From Streptomyces cinnamoneus (GTDB taxonomy: Bacteria; Actinomycetota; Actinomycetes; Streptomycetales; Streptomycetaceae), in NCBI RefSeq assembly GCF_002939475.1, contig NZ_PKFQ01000001.1, positions 5,205,001-5,269,000 of the forward strand: DNA of 64,000 nucleotides, given 5' to 3'. How positions within the stretch are numbered: the stretch's first letter is position 1; each line of letters begins with the position of its first letter. Position numbers and translations under genes: made by a program. Below the pieces are notes generated by a model, which was given only the letters and a program-made list of their open reading frames with translations, was not told the origin of the DNA and ran no database searches. Below are positions 16,165 to 24,571 of this stretch, in pieces.

Positions 16165-17658
16165 ATGAGTGCGAAGACATACGAGGTGCGCACCTACGGG
16201 TGCCAGATGAACGTCCATGACTCCGAGCGGCTCTCCGGTCTGCTGGAGGACGCGGGCTACGTCCGCGCGCCCGAGGGCACCGCGGAGGGGGAGGCCGACG
16301 TCGTCGTCTTCAACACCTGCGCGGTGCGGGAGAACGCCGACAACAAGCTGTACGGCAATCTCGGCCGGCTCGCCCCGATGAAGACGAAGCGTCCCGGCAT
16401 GCAGATCGCCGTCGGCGGCTGCCTCGCTCAGAAGGACCGCGACACCATCGTGAAGCGCGCCCCCTGGGTCGACGTCGTCTTCGGCACGCACAACATCGGC
16501 AAGCTGCCGGTCCTGCTGGAGCGCGCCCGCGTCCAGGAGGAGGCGCAGGTCGAGATCGCCGAGTCGCTGGAGGCGTTCCCCTCGACGCTGCCCACGCGGC
16601 GCGAGAGCGCGTACGCGGCCTGGGTGTCCATCTCCGTCGGCTGCAACAACACCTGCACGTTCTGCATCGTCCCGGCGCTGCGCGGCAAGGAGAAGGACCG
16701 CCGCACCGGCGACATCCTCGCCGAGATCGAGGCGCTGGTCGGCGAGGGCGTCAGCGAGATCACCCTGCTCGGCCAGAACGTCAACGCCTACGGCTCGGAC
16801 ATCGGCGACCGCGAGGCGTTCTCCAAGCTGCTGCGCGCCTGCGGCAAGATCGAGGGCCTGGAGCGGGTCCGCTTCACCTCGCCGCACCCGCGCGACTTCA
16901 CCGACGACGTGATCGCCGCCATGGCCGAGACGCCGAACGTGATGCACCAGCTGCACATGCCGCTCCAGTCGGGTTCGGACACGGTGCTCAAGGCGATGCG
17001 CCGCTCGTACCGCCAGGAGCGCTTCCTCGGCATCATCGAGAAGGTGCGCGCCGCCATGCCGGACGCCGCCATCTCCACCGACATCATCGTGGGCTTCCCC
17101 GGCGAGACCGAGGAGGACTTCGAGCAGACCATGCACGTGGTCCGCGAGGCGCGCTTCGCGAACGCCTTCACGTTCCAGTACTCCAAGCGCCCCGGCACCC
17201 CCGCGGCCACCATGGAGGGCCAGATCCCCAAGGAGGTCGTGCAGGCGCGCTACGAGCGTCTCGTCGCCCTCCAGGAGGAGATCTCCTGGGACGAGAACAA
17301 GAAGCAGGTCGGCCGCACCCTGGAGGTCATGGTCGCCGAGGGCGAGGGCCGCAAGGACGACGCGACGCACCGTCTGTCCGGCCGCGCCCCCGACAACCGC
17401 CTGGTGCACTTCACCAAGCCCGACGAGCCGGTCCGCCCGGGCGACGTCGTCACCGTGGAGATCACCTACGCCGCCCCGCACCACCTCCTCGCCGAGGGCC
17501 CGGCCAAGGCCGTGCGCCGTACGCGCGCGGGCGACGCGTGGGAAAGGCGCAACGCCGCCCCGGCCGAGAAGCCCGCGGGCGTGATGCTCGGCATCCCGAC
17601 GATCGGCGCGCCCGTGCCGACGCCCGCCCCGGCCGCCACCGGCTGCGGCTGCGACTGA
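16165..17658 (+). CDS. miaB: tRNA-2-methylthio-N6-isopentenyladenosine methylthiotransferase MiaB
   Basis: Radical-SAM enzyme adding the methylthio group to i6A37 of tRNAs reading UNN codons. 497 residues: N-terminal UPF0004 domain with cysteines in YGCQMNVHDSE, VFNTCAVRENA and GGCLAQK (auxiliary cluster), the radical-SAM motif CNNTCTFC near residue 163, and a C-terminal TRAM domain (GRTLEVMVAEGEG to VTVEITYAA). The C-terminus GCGCD is a feature of actinobacterial MiaB. ATG at 16165; TACCCT at 16150-16155 may be the -10. Its partner miaA, which makes the i6A substrate, lies 2 kb downstream at 19622. Confidence 0.96.
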   Translation: MSAKTYEVRTYGCQMNVHDSERLSGLLEDAGYVRAPEGTAEGEADVVVFNTCAVRENADNKLYGNLGRLAPMKTKRPGMQIAVGGCLAQKDRDTIVKRAPWVDVVFGTHNIGKLPVLLERARVQEEAQVEIAESLEAFPSTLPTRRESAYAAWVSISVGCNNTCTFCIVPALRGKEKDRRTGDILAEIEALVGEGVSEITLLGQNVNAYGSDIGDREAFSKLLRACGKIEGLERVRFTSPHPRDFTDDVIAAMAETPNVMHQLHMPLQSGSDTVLKAMRRSYRQERFLGIIEKVRAAMPDAAISTDIIVGFPGETEEDFEQTMHVVREARFANAFTFQYSKRPGTPAATMEGQIPKEVVQARYERLVALQEEISWDENKKQVGRTLEVMVAEGEGRKDDATHRLSGRAPDNRLVHFTKPDEPVRPGDVVTVEITYAAPHHLLAEGPAKAVRRTRAGDAWERRNAAPAEKPAGVMLGIPTIGAPVPTPAPAATGCGCD

Positions 17659-17694
17659 CGCGCGAGGCGAACGCCGGGGAGCGGCCGTGGCGAC

Positions 17695-18078
17695 GTGGGG
17701 CTGGTCGTCGAGCCGGACGTCCGCTCGGGGGAGAGTCGCCGCTGGCTGGCCGACGTCGTCGGCCAGCTGGAAGGCACCCGTGAGGACGCCCTGCGGGAGC
17801 TGGAGGCGCGCGCCCGCGCCTTCCCGCCGCCCCGGTGGGCGCAGCGGACCCGGTTGCTGCGGACAGCGGAGGGCTTCCTGCTGGTCGTGAACGGCTCCTG
17901 GGCGGACGGCCACCACCGCTTCTCGGTGGCGGAGGTGCTGCACGACAGCGCCGCCCCTCCGCCCGAAGCGCCGCGCGACAGCGCCGTGCCTCCGCCCGGA
18001 GCGGTGCCCGACGTTCCGCGCGACGCGGACGGTGTTGCCCGCACGCCGTCGTGGCTGGGCCGCACCGATCTTCCCTGA
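17695..18078 (+). CDS. Hypothetical protein with a short tandem repeat
   Basis: A 127-residue protein of no family I recognise. Codon use has strong GC3 bias in this frame only. The N-terminal 85 residues look folded (LADVVGQLEG to NGSWADGHHRFSVAEV), the tail is Pro/Asp-rich. Two 33-bp DNA copies (17944-17976 and 17977-18009) encode an 11-residue repeat beginning DSAxPPP. GTG at 17695 is the only start available in frame; a GGGGA sequence is somewhat far upstream. It sits between miaB and the extradiol-dioxygenase-like gene and may be cotranscribed with them. Confidence 0.65.
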   Translation: MGLVVEPDVRSGESRRWLADVVGQLEGTREDALRELEARARAFPPPRWAQRTRLLRTAEGFLLVVNGSWADGHHRFSVAEVLHDSAAPPPEAPRDSAVPPPGAVPDVPRDADGVARTPSWLGRTDLP

Positions 18079-18108
18079 CACCCGCGGGCGCCTTGTTACT
18101 GTTCCGTC

Positions 18109-18819
18109 ATGCTCGTCGCCGCAGCCGTCTGCCCCTGTCCGCCGCTGCTCGTCCCGGAGGTCGCCGCCGGGGCGGCACCCGAGCTGGACGCGCTGCGGGC
18201 CGCCTGCCTGGACGCCGTGGCCGTCCTGGCCGCCGCGCGGCCGGACCGGCTCGTGGTCGTGGGCCCGGCCGCCCTGCAGGGCCGCGGCCCGCATCCGCAG
18301 GGGGCGGTCGGATCGTTCCGGGGACTCGGCGTCGACCTGGACGTACGGCTCGGCCCCGGCGGACCCGCGGGGGAGCGCGAGCTGCCGCAGTCCCTGGCCG
18401 TCGCCGCGTGGCTGCTGGGGCGCACGGAATGGGCCGCCGCGCCCGTCGAGGGCCTCGGCGTGGGCGAGCCGCTGGACACCGAGCGGTGCGTGGGCGTGGG
18501 CAGGAAGCTGGCGGCCGAGGCCGAGCGGGTCGCGCTGCTGGTCATGGGTGACGGCAGTGCCTGCCGGACCGTGAAGGCGCCCGGCTACCTCGACGAACGG
18601 GCCGAGGCGTTCGACGCGCGGGCGGCGCGGGCGCTCGCCGCGGCGGACACGGAGGCGCTGGCCGCCCTGGACGCGGAGCTGGGCCTCGAACTGAAGGCCG
18701 CCGGCCGGGCGCCCTGGCAGGTGCTGGCGGGCGCGGGGGAGAGCGCCGGACTGCGCGGCTCGCTGTTGTACGACGAGGCGCCCTACGGCGTGGGCTACCT
18801 CGTGGCCGCCTGGTCCTGA
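18109..18819 (+). CDS. Class III extradiol dioxygenase subunit B-like protein
   Basis: A 236-residue protein resembling LigB-type class III extradiol ring-cleavage enzymes: N-terminal VCPCPPLLVPEVAAG, a central DRLVVVGPA strand and the C-terminal SLLYDEAPYGVGYLVAAW. The canonical metal-binding histidine pair is not evident: the early position that would be His is Cys-Pro-Pro, so ring-cleavage activity is doubtful. This type of protein is commonly conserved between miaB and miaA in Streptomyces. ATG at 18109; the spacing to the preceding gene is 30 nt. Confidence 0.75.
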   Translation: MLVAAAVCPCPPLLVPEVAAGAAPELDALRAACLDAVAVLAAARPDRLVVVGPAALQGRGPHPQGAVGSFRGLGVDLDVRLGPGGPAGERELPQSLAVAAWLLGRTEWAAAPVEGLGVGEPLDTERCVGVGRKLAAEAERVALLVMGDGSACRTVKAPGYLDERAEAFDARAARALAAADTEALAALDAELGLELKAAGRAPWQVLAGAGESAGLRGSLLYDEAPYGVGYLVAAWS

Positions 18820-18873
18820 CGCCGCCCGTCCCGGCCGCGGCCGCCCCCGGCGGCGCGCGGCCGGCACGGCGAC

Positions 18874-18898
18874 GGCCGTGGAGTCAGGCTCCACGGCC
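18874..18898. terminator. Bidirectional hairpin between convergent genes
   Basis: GGCCGTGGAG (18874-18883) pairs with CTCCACGGCC (18889-18898) around a 5-nt loop. Additional complementary bases on both sides extend the stem. Confidence 0.7.
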
Positions 18899-18915
18899 GG
18901 TCGCCGACGAGGGGG

Positions 18916-19161
18916 TCAGGGGGTCCTGGAGTCCGTACCGCCGCCCTTGTGGTCCTTCTCGGCAAGGCGGCCGAGGGCCTCCCTGGCCTTGCCCGTGCCG
19001 GTCCGGATCTGGCTGCTGTACTTGCCCTTGGTCTTCGCGTCGACCACCTGCGCGGCCTTCTCCAGCCCGTGGCCGATCTTGTCCTCGTGCTGGTGCGCGA
19101 GGTCACCGACCTTGCCCTTGAGCGGGCCGAGCTTGGCCTTCAGATCGTTCAACAGGCCCAT
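18916..19161 (-). CDS. Small antitoxin-like protein (Rv0909/MT0933 family)
   Basis: An 81-residue Lys/Glu/Ala-rich protein: MGLLNDLKAKLGPLKGKVGDL, then HQHEDKIGHGLEKAAQVVDAKTKGKYSSQI and a basic tail. This pattern matches the actinobacterial MT0933-like antitoxin family. No toxin gene is adjacent: the neighbouring small frame is a different low-complexity protein. In many Streptomyces such proteins occur alone, so an antitoxin role is uncertain. The ATG at 19161 has GAGGGG at about 8 nt; the frame continues upstream but without a good start. Confidence 0.8.
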   Translation of the reverse strand: MGLLNDLKAKLGPLKGKVGDLAHQHEDKIGHGLEKAAQVVDAKTKGKYSSQIRTGTGKAREALGRLAEKDHKGGGTDSRTP

Positions 19162-19195
19162 GGCGACCGCCCCTCGTCTTCTTCTCTTGCCACAC

Positions 19196-19438
19196 TTACT
19201 TACGGGCGCCCTCACCGGCCTCGCTGTCGGCCGCCTTCTCCGCCGACTGCTGCTTGGGGATCTCCACTCCCTCGGCCGCCTCGTCCGCGGTCTCCTCGGC
19301 CTTGGCCTCGGCGGCCTCCTCCGGCTTCGCCTCGGCCGTCTCCGCCGTGTCGGTGGATTCCGCCGTCTGAGTGGCAGCCGCGGCCTCTTCCGTTGACGTC
19401 GAGGACGACCGACGGAGAATCCTTGAAAACACGCCCAT
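19196..19438 (-). CDS. Acidic Ala/Glu/Thr-rich small protein, unknown
   Basis: An 80-residue protein with a basic start (MGVFSRILRRSSS) and then a low-complexity stretch of Ala, Glu, Thr and Lys with no hydrophobic core, so it is likely disordered. The ribosome binding site GGAG lies 8 nt before the ATG, which supports it as a real gene. It is 34 nt upstream of the antitoxin-like gene on the same strand and may be in one transcript. No function can be given. Confidence 0.65.
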   Translation of the reverse strand: MGVFSRILRRSSSTSTEEAAAATQTAESTDTAETAEAKPEEAAEAKAEETADEAAEGVEIPKQQSAEKAADSEAGEGARK

Positions 19439-19621
19439 ATCTACTCCATTACCTTACTGGTGTGAGCGAAATCCCGTGTCGTCCGGGGCGTCCCAGGGGG
19501 CCGCTCGCGGACACCGGTCCGCAAACCGGCTCTCGGAACCTCGCAACAGGCAACGAACCCGCCGTCGTCTCGTCACGTCGCTCATTCGTGGGGTGGCCCG
19601 GAGGTTTGGGAGACTGATGCG

Positions 19622-20560
19622 GTGAGAAACGCACTCCCCGCACCCAGGGTCATCGCCGTCGTCGGTCCCACGGCGGCCGGCAAGTCCGATCTCGGCGTCG
19701 CCCTCGCCCAGCACCTGGGCGGAGAGGTCGTCAACGCCGACTCCATGCAGCTCTACCGCGGCATGGACATCGGCACCGCGAAGCTGACCATGGCCGAGCG
19801 CCAGGGCGTGCCGCACCACCTCCTCGACATCTGGGACGTCAAGGAGGCCGCCAGCGTCGCCGAGTACCAGCGGCTGGCCCGGGCGGAGATCGACCGGCTG
19901 CTCGCTGAGGGCCGCACCCCGGTCCTCGTCGGGGGATCGGGGCTGTACATCAAGGGCACCATCGACGCCATGGACTTCCCCGGCACGGACCCGGCCGTCC
20001 GCGCCCGCCTGGAGGGGGAGCTGGCGGAGCTCGGCCCCGGCGCCCTGCACGCCCGGCTGGCCGCCGCCGACCCGGCCGCCGCCCGCGCGATCCTGCCGGG
20101 CAACGGCCGGCGCATCGTGCGGGCCCTGGAGGTCATCGAGCTGACCGGCCGGCCGTTCACCGCCAACCTGCCCGGCGAGGAGCCGGTGTACGACGCCCTC
20201 CAGATCGGCGTCGACGTCGAGCGCCCGGAACTGGACGAGCGGATCACCGTGCGCGTGGACCGCATGTGGGAGGCCGGGCTCGTCGACGAGGTGCGCGCCC
20301 TGGAGCGGGCGGGACTGCGCGACGGCCGCACGGCCTCCCGCGCGCTCGGCTACCAGCAGGTGCTCGCCTTCCTCGCCGGGGAGTGCGACGAGGAGGCCGC
20401 CCGCACCGAGACCGTACGGGCCACCAAGCGGTTCGCCCGGCGCCAGGACTCGTGGTTCCGGCGCGATTCGCGGGTCCACTGGCTGAGCGGCGCGGCCGAC
20501 CGGCGCGCGGAACTCACCGAGGAAGCGCTGGCGTTGGTCGAACGGGCGATTACAGCCTGA
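19622..20560 (+). CDS. miaA: tRNA dimethylallyltransferase MiaA
   Basis: Transfers dimethylallyl from DMAPP to A37 of tRNAs, the substrate for MiaB. 312 residues. P-loop GPTAAGKS at residues 15-22, the tRNA-recognition segment NADSMQLYRGMDIGTAK, GGSGLYIKG near residue 105 and the C-terminal RRQDSWFRRDSRVHW are all typical. GTG at 19622 is preceded by GAGG and GGGAG elements. It shares direction with the downstream membrane-protein gene (100 nt away) and dapF. Confidence 0.96.
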   Translation: MRNALPAPRVIAVVGPTAAGKSDLGVALAQHLGGEVVNADSMQLYRGMDIGTAKLTMAERQGVPHHLLDIWDVKEAASVAEYQRLARAEIDRLLAEGRTPVLVGGSGLYIKGTIDAMDFPGTDPAVRARLEGELAELGPGALHARLAAADPAAARAILPGNGRRIVRALEVIELTGRPFTANLPGEEPVYDALQIGVDVERPELDERITVRVDRMWEAGLVDEVRALERAGLRDGRTASRALGYQQVLAFLAGECDEEAARTETVRATKRFARRQDSWFRRDSRVHWLSGAADRRAELTEEALALVERAITA

Positions 20561-20660
20561 TCACGTGATGGCATCGGGACGCTCCGCACGCCCTGCGGGC
20601 CATCTCCGACGTGCCATCATCGAGCTTCGATCGAGCCGTGAAGTCCGGTTGGGAGGGCGC

Positions 20661-21143
20661 GTGGCGATGGAGGCCGGCCCTCGTGACAGACCGCAGCAGC
20701 CGCCGCGCAGGGGACACGTCCCGGCGGCGGCCGGGGCGGAACCGGAAACGCTGACCCCGGACGGTCCCGAGGACGACGAGGGGAGCGCGCCGGACACCAC
20801 GGCGCCCGCGTCGTTCCGCGAGCTGCGCCCGCCGCGCCGGCTGCGTGTCTGGCAGCTCGCGCCGATCGTCATGCTCGCCGCGACCGGCTCGCTGCTGTTC
20901 GCCTTCCCGCTCGCCTTCGAGTTCGGCGACGGCGGCCCGGTCGTGGCCATGCTCGGCCTGCTCCTCAGCTGCTGCGCCGCCGGCTGGGGGGTGATGGCGG
21001 CCCGCCGCGTGGGCTACACCTGGCCCGGGCTGCCCCCGCGCGGCTCCGGACGCCGCCCGGACTGGCGGTACGTGGCCGCGTACACCGCCGTCGTCACCGT
21101 GCTGGTCGTCCTCGCCGTCTGGCGCGTGGCGCGCCTGCGCTGA
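20661..21143 (+). CDS. Small membrane protein with three predicted helices, unknown
   Basis: A 160-residue protein: a Pro/Glu/Asp-rich cytoplasmic N-terminus of about 70 residues, then hydrophobic segments near residues 78-97, 104-124 and 139-155. GTG at 20661 is preferred because GGGAGGG precedes it by 4 nt; an ATG two codons later is possible and the frame is open back to 20565. Between miaA and dapF; no recognised family. Confidence 0.7.
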   Translation: MAMEAGPRDRPQQPPRRGHVPAAAGAEPETLTPDGPEDDEGSAPDTTAPASFRELRPPRRLRVWQLAPIVMLAATGSLLFAFPLAFEFGDGGPVVAMLGLLLSCCAAGWGVMAARRVGYTWPGLPPRGSGRRPDWRYVAAYTAVVTVLVVLAVWRVARLR

Positions 21144-21206
21144 ACCCCCGAAGGCGGTCCCGGGCCTGTGCGAGGCGCTGTCCGAGGTGCCCCGTACCAT
21201 CGAATG

Positions 21207-22109
21207 GTGAGCACCGCGCAGATCGCCTTCCTCAAGGGTCACGGCACCGAGAACGACTTCGTGATCATCCCCGACCACGACGGCCGGCTCGAGCTGTCCC
21301 CGGCCGCCGTCGCCCAGCTGTGCGACCGGCGAGCCGGCCTCGGCGCGGACGGCGTGCTGCGCGTCGTGCGCTCCGCCGCACACCCCGAGGCCCGCGCCAT
21401 GGCGTGCGAGGCCGAGTGGTTCATGGACTACCGCAACAGCGACGGCAGCATCGCCGAGATGTGCGGCAACGGCGTCCGCGTCTTCGCGCGCTACCTCCAG
21501 CGGGCGGGCCTCGCCGAGGAGGGCGACCTCGCGATCGCCACCCGCGCGGGCGTTCGCCGTGCCCACATCGCCAAGGCCGGCCCCGACGGCGAGCCCGGGG
21601 GCGTCACCGTCGCCATGGGCCGCGCGGCGCTGCCCGAGGGGGACGTCACCGTCACCGTCGGCGAGCGCAGCTGGCCCGCCCGCAACGTCAACATGGGCAA
21701 CCCGCACGCCGTCTCCTTCGTCGACGACCTCGCCGACGCCGGGAACCTCTACACGGCCCCCGGCGTCAGCCCCGCCGCCGCCTACCCCGACGGCGTCAAC
21801 GTCGAATTTGTCGTGGACCGCGGCCCGCGCCACGTCGCGCTGCGCGTCCACGAGCGGGGCTCCGGCGAGACCCGTTCCTGCGGCACGGGCGCGTGCGCGG
21901 TGATGGTCGCGGCCGCCCGCCGGGACGGTGCCGATCCCGCCGTCCTCGGCCACCCCGTCACGTACACCGTGGACGTGCCCGGCGGCCGCCTGGTGATCAG
22001 CGAGAGCCCGGACGGCACGGTCGAGATGACCGGGCCCGCCGTGATCGTCGCCGAGGGCGTCCTCGACGCCTCCTGGGCGGGCATCGAGCCCGCCGCGCAC
22101 GCCGGCTGA
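21207..22109 (+). CDS. dapF: Diaminopimelate epimerase DapF
   Basis: Converts LL- to meso-diaminopimelate for lysine and cell-wall synthesis. 300 residues with the two-base catalytic pair: Cys86 in EMCGNGVR and the second cysteine in SCGTGACA near residue 231. The N-terminal FLKGHGTENDFV and FMDYRNSDGS are typical. TACCAT (21195-21200) is a -10-like hexamer; six bases later is the GTG at 21207, so a leaderless mRNA is likely. An overlapping ATG at 21204 is an alternative start. Confidence 0.95.
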   Translation: MSTAQIAFLKGHGTENDFVIIPDHDGRLELSPAAVAQLCDRRAGLGADGVLRVVRSAAHPEARAMACEAEWFMDYRNSDGSIAEMCGNGVRVFARYLQRAGLAEEGDLAIATRAGVRRAHIAKAGPDGEPGGVTVAMGRAALPEGDVTVTVGERSWPARNVNMGNPHAVSFVDDLADAGNLYTAPGVSPAAAYPDGVNVEFVVDRGPRHVALRVHERGSGETRSCGTGACAVMVAAARRDGADPAVLGHPVTYTVDVPGGRLVISESPDGTVEMTGPAVIVAEGVLDASWAGIEPAAHAG

Positions 22110-22279
22110 CCCCGCGCACGCCGGGAGCGAAGTCGTCCGCCGGCCCCGCGCTCCCTCGAATGGGTGATCCGTTTCACTCTGGGCGAGAGCGGGTGAGCGC
22201 TGCGTGATGGGCTCGGTAGCATCAAGCACCGGTCTGGAGGCGCGAGCCGACCGCCGGTCGACCGCTGCCGGAGGTGCCC

Positions 22280-24418
22280 ATGAGCGCAGAGGCCACGAAC
22301 ACCGGTGCTCCCGGCCGCAGGCGCGGCCGCCGCATCGACCTGAGACGGCTCGGCCGCGCGGCGCTCGCCGGCTCCGGCGCCCGCGGACGGCTCCCTGATG
22401 CCATCGACCACGTCGCCAAGGTCCACCGCGCCCACCATCCCGGCGCGGATCTCGACATCCTGCGCCGGGCCTACGTCCTGGCCGAGTCCTCCCACCGCGG
22501 CCAGACCCGCAAGAGCGGCGAGCCGTTCATCACCCACCCCCTCGCCGTCACCCTGATCCTCGCCGAACTGGGCGCGGAGACCACGACCTTGACCGCCTCG
22601 CTCCTGCACGACACCGTCGAGGACACCGAGGTGACGCTGGATCAGGTCGGCGAGCAGTTCGGCGAGGAGGTCCGCTACCTCGTCGACGGCGTCACCAAGC
22701 TGGAGAAGGTCGACTACGGCGCCGCCGCCGAGCCCGAGACCTTCCGCAAGATGCTCGTCGCCACCGGCAACGACGTCCGTGTGATGTCCATCAAGCTCGC
22801 CGACCGCCTCCACAACATGCGCACCCTCGGCGTGATGCGCCCCGAGAAGCAGGCCCGCATCGCCAAGGTCACCCGGGACGTGCTGATCCCGCTCGCCGAG
22901 CGGCTGGGCGTCCAGGCGCTCAAGACCGAGCTGGAGGACCTGGTCTTCGCGATCCTCCACCCCGAGGAATACGCCCGCACCCGCGACTTCGTCCTCGCCC
23001 ACGCTGACCGGCCCACCCCCCTGGAGGCGACCGCCGCGCGCGTGCGGGCCGTGCTCCGGGAAGCCGGCATCGCCGCCGAAGTCATCGTCCGCCGCAGACA
23101 CTTCGTCTCCGTACACCGTGTGCGCCTCAAGCGCGGCGAGCTGACCGGCTCGGACCTCGGCAGGCTCCTGGTGCTGGTCGCCGAGGACGCCGACTGCTAC
23201 GCCGTCCTGGGCGAGCTGCACACCTGCTTCACGCCGTTCATCTCGGAGTTCAAGGACTTCATCGCCGTCCCCAAGTTCAACCTCTACCAGTCGCTGCACA
23301 CCGCCGTCGCAGGAGAGGACGGCGGCGCGGCCGAAGTGCTCATCCGCACCCACCAGATGCACCGCGTCGCCGAGGCCGGCGTGATCGCCCTCGGCAATCC
23401 CTACGCCGCCCCCGAGGTCCCCGACGCGACGGACGGCGAGCGCGCCGACCCCACCCGCCCCGGCTGGCTCTCCCGGTTGCTGGAGTGGCAGCGCGCCACC
23501 CCCGACCCCGACACCTTCTGGACCTCCCTGCGCGACGAGCTGGCCCAGGACCGCGAGATCACCGTCTTCCGGGCCGGCGGCGGCACGCTCGGCCTGCCCG
23601 CGGGCTCCAGCTGCGTCGACGCCGCCTACGCCCTGCACGGCGACGGTGCGCACCACTGCTTCGGCGCCCGTGTCAACGGCCGTCTGGCGACGCTGAGCAC
23701 CGTGCTGCGCGACGGCGACACCCTGCAGCTGCTGATGTCGGCCGATCCTGCCTCCGGGCCGTCGCCCGACTGGCTCGACCACGTGCGCACCCCCGCCGCC
23801 CGCATCGCCATCCGCCGCTGGCTGGCCACCCACCCCGCGTCCGACCCCCCGCCCCCGGCGCCCCCCGCGCAGCCCGCCCCCGGCCCGCTGCGGGCCGCCC
23901 CCCACCCGCCCGCACCCGCCGGACCCACTCGCCGCACCGTCGCCGTCGTCGCCGAGGGCTCCGGGCACGCCGGCGCGGGCCTGCGCCTGGCAGGCTGCTG
24001 TACGCCCGTCCCGCCCGACGAGGTCACGGGCTTCACCGTCCGCGGCGGCACGGTGACGGTGCACCGGAGCCACTGCCCCGCGGTCGAGCGGATGGTCACC
24101 TCCGGGCGACGGCCGGTCGCGGTGCACTGGCGCGTCACGGACGGCGCGGACGCCGTCGACTACCGCGTCACCCTGCGGGCCGAGTCGTTCAGCAGGCCGC
24201 ATCTGCTCGCGGACCTGACCGAGGTCATCGCGGCGGAGGGCGCCGCCGTCATCTCCGCCGCGGTGGAGCCGCCCCACGAGCAGCGCGTGCGTCACACCTA
24301 CACCCTCCAGCTGTCCGACGCCGGCCGGCTGCCGGAGCTGATGCGTGCCATGCGACGTGTCCCGGGTGTCTACGACGTCGAGAGGGCGGGACGCCAGGCG
24401 GCTCCGGCACCGCTCTAG
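22280..24418 (+). CDS. rshA: RelA/SpoT homologue (RSH), bifunctional-type ppGpp enzyme
   Basis: A 712-residue RSH protein, the second Streptomyces RSH in this syntenic place (rshA). Hydrolase motifs are complete: ITHPLAV, LLHDTVEDTE and KLADRLHNMRTL. The synthetase domain is divergent: RRRHFVSVHRV replaces the usual RPKHIYSIY-like loop, ISEFKDFIA replaces PGRFKDYIA, and NLYQSLHT replaces NGYQSLHT, while EVLIRT keeps its glutamate. A TGS domain (EITVFRAGGGTLGLPAGSS) and a C-terminal ACT-like region follow. ATG at 22280 has GGAGGTG at 4 nt. It probably acts mainly as hydrolase, although synthesis has been reported for an rshA-type protein. A TAGCAT at 22217-22222 may be its -10. Confidence 0.88.
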   Translation: MSAEATNTGAPGRRRGRRIDLRRLGRAALAGSGARGRLPDAIDHVAKVHRAHHPGADLDILRRAYVLAESSHRGQTRKSGEPFITHPLAVTLILAELGAETTTLTASLLHDTVEDTEVTLDQVGEQFGEEVRYLVDGVTKLEKVDYGAAAEPETFRKMLVATGNDVRVMSIKLADRLHNMRTLGVMRPEKQARIAKVTRDVLIPLAERLGVQALKTELEDLVFAILHPEEYARTRDFVLAHADRPTPLEATAARVRAVLREAGIAAEVIVRRRHFVSVHRVRLKRGELTGSDLGRLLVLVAEDADCYAVLGELHTCFTPFISEFKDFIAVPKFNLYQSLHTAVAGEDGGAAEVLIRTHQMHRVAEAGVIALGNPYAAPEVPDATDGERADPTRPGWLSRLLEWQRATPDPDTFWTSLRDELAQDREITVFRAGGGTLGLPAGSSCVDAAYALHGDGAHHCFGARVNGRLATLSTVLRDGDTLQLLMSADPASGPSPDWLDHVRTPAARIAIRRWLATHPASDPPPPAPPAQPAPGPLRAAPHPPAPAGPTRRTVAVVAEGSGHAGAGLRLAGCCTPVPPDEVTGFTVRGGTVTVHRSHCPAVERMVTSGRRPVAVHWRVTDGADAVDYRVTLRAESFSRPHLLADLTEVIAAEGAAVISAAVEPPHEQRVRHTYTLQLSDAGRLPELMRAMRRVPGVYDVERAGRQAAPAPL

Positions 24419-24571
24419 CCCGTGCCTCCGAAAGGGGGTGCGGAAGGCGCGGGCCGTACCGCTGCCCGGAGCAGCCGGTATGAAACACATACGACCATTC
24501 GAGACGCTCGTACGGGTGGGGCGGCGTCGTGCCGCCACCGGCGGACGGCTGTGCGCTGATAGCGGTGGGGC

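Noticed and set aside
13639..18894. A 1751-codon open frame on the minus strand across gluK, the TAXI gene and miaB
   Set aside because: It overlaps well-supported genes, has the composition of the opposite strand of GC-rich coding DNA, and contains no domain motif.
20550..22229. Minus-strand frame of 559 codons opposite dapF
   Set aside because: Shadow of dapF and the membrane-protein gene; no ribosome binding site or domain.
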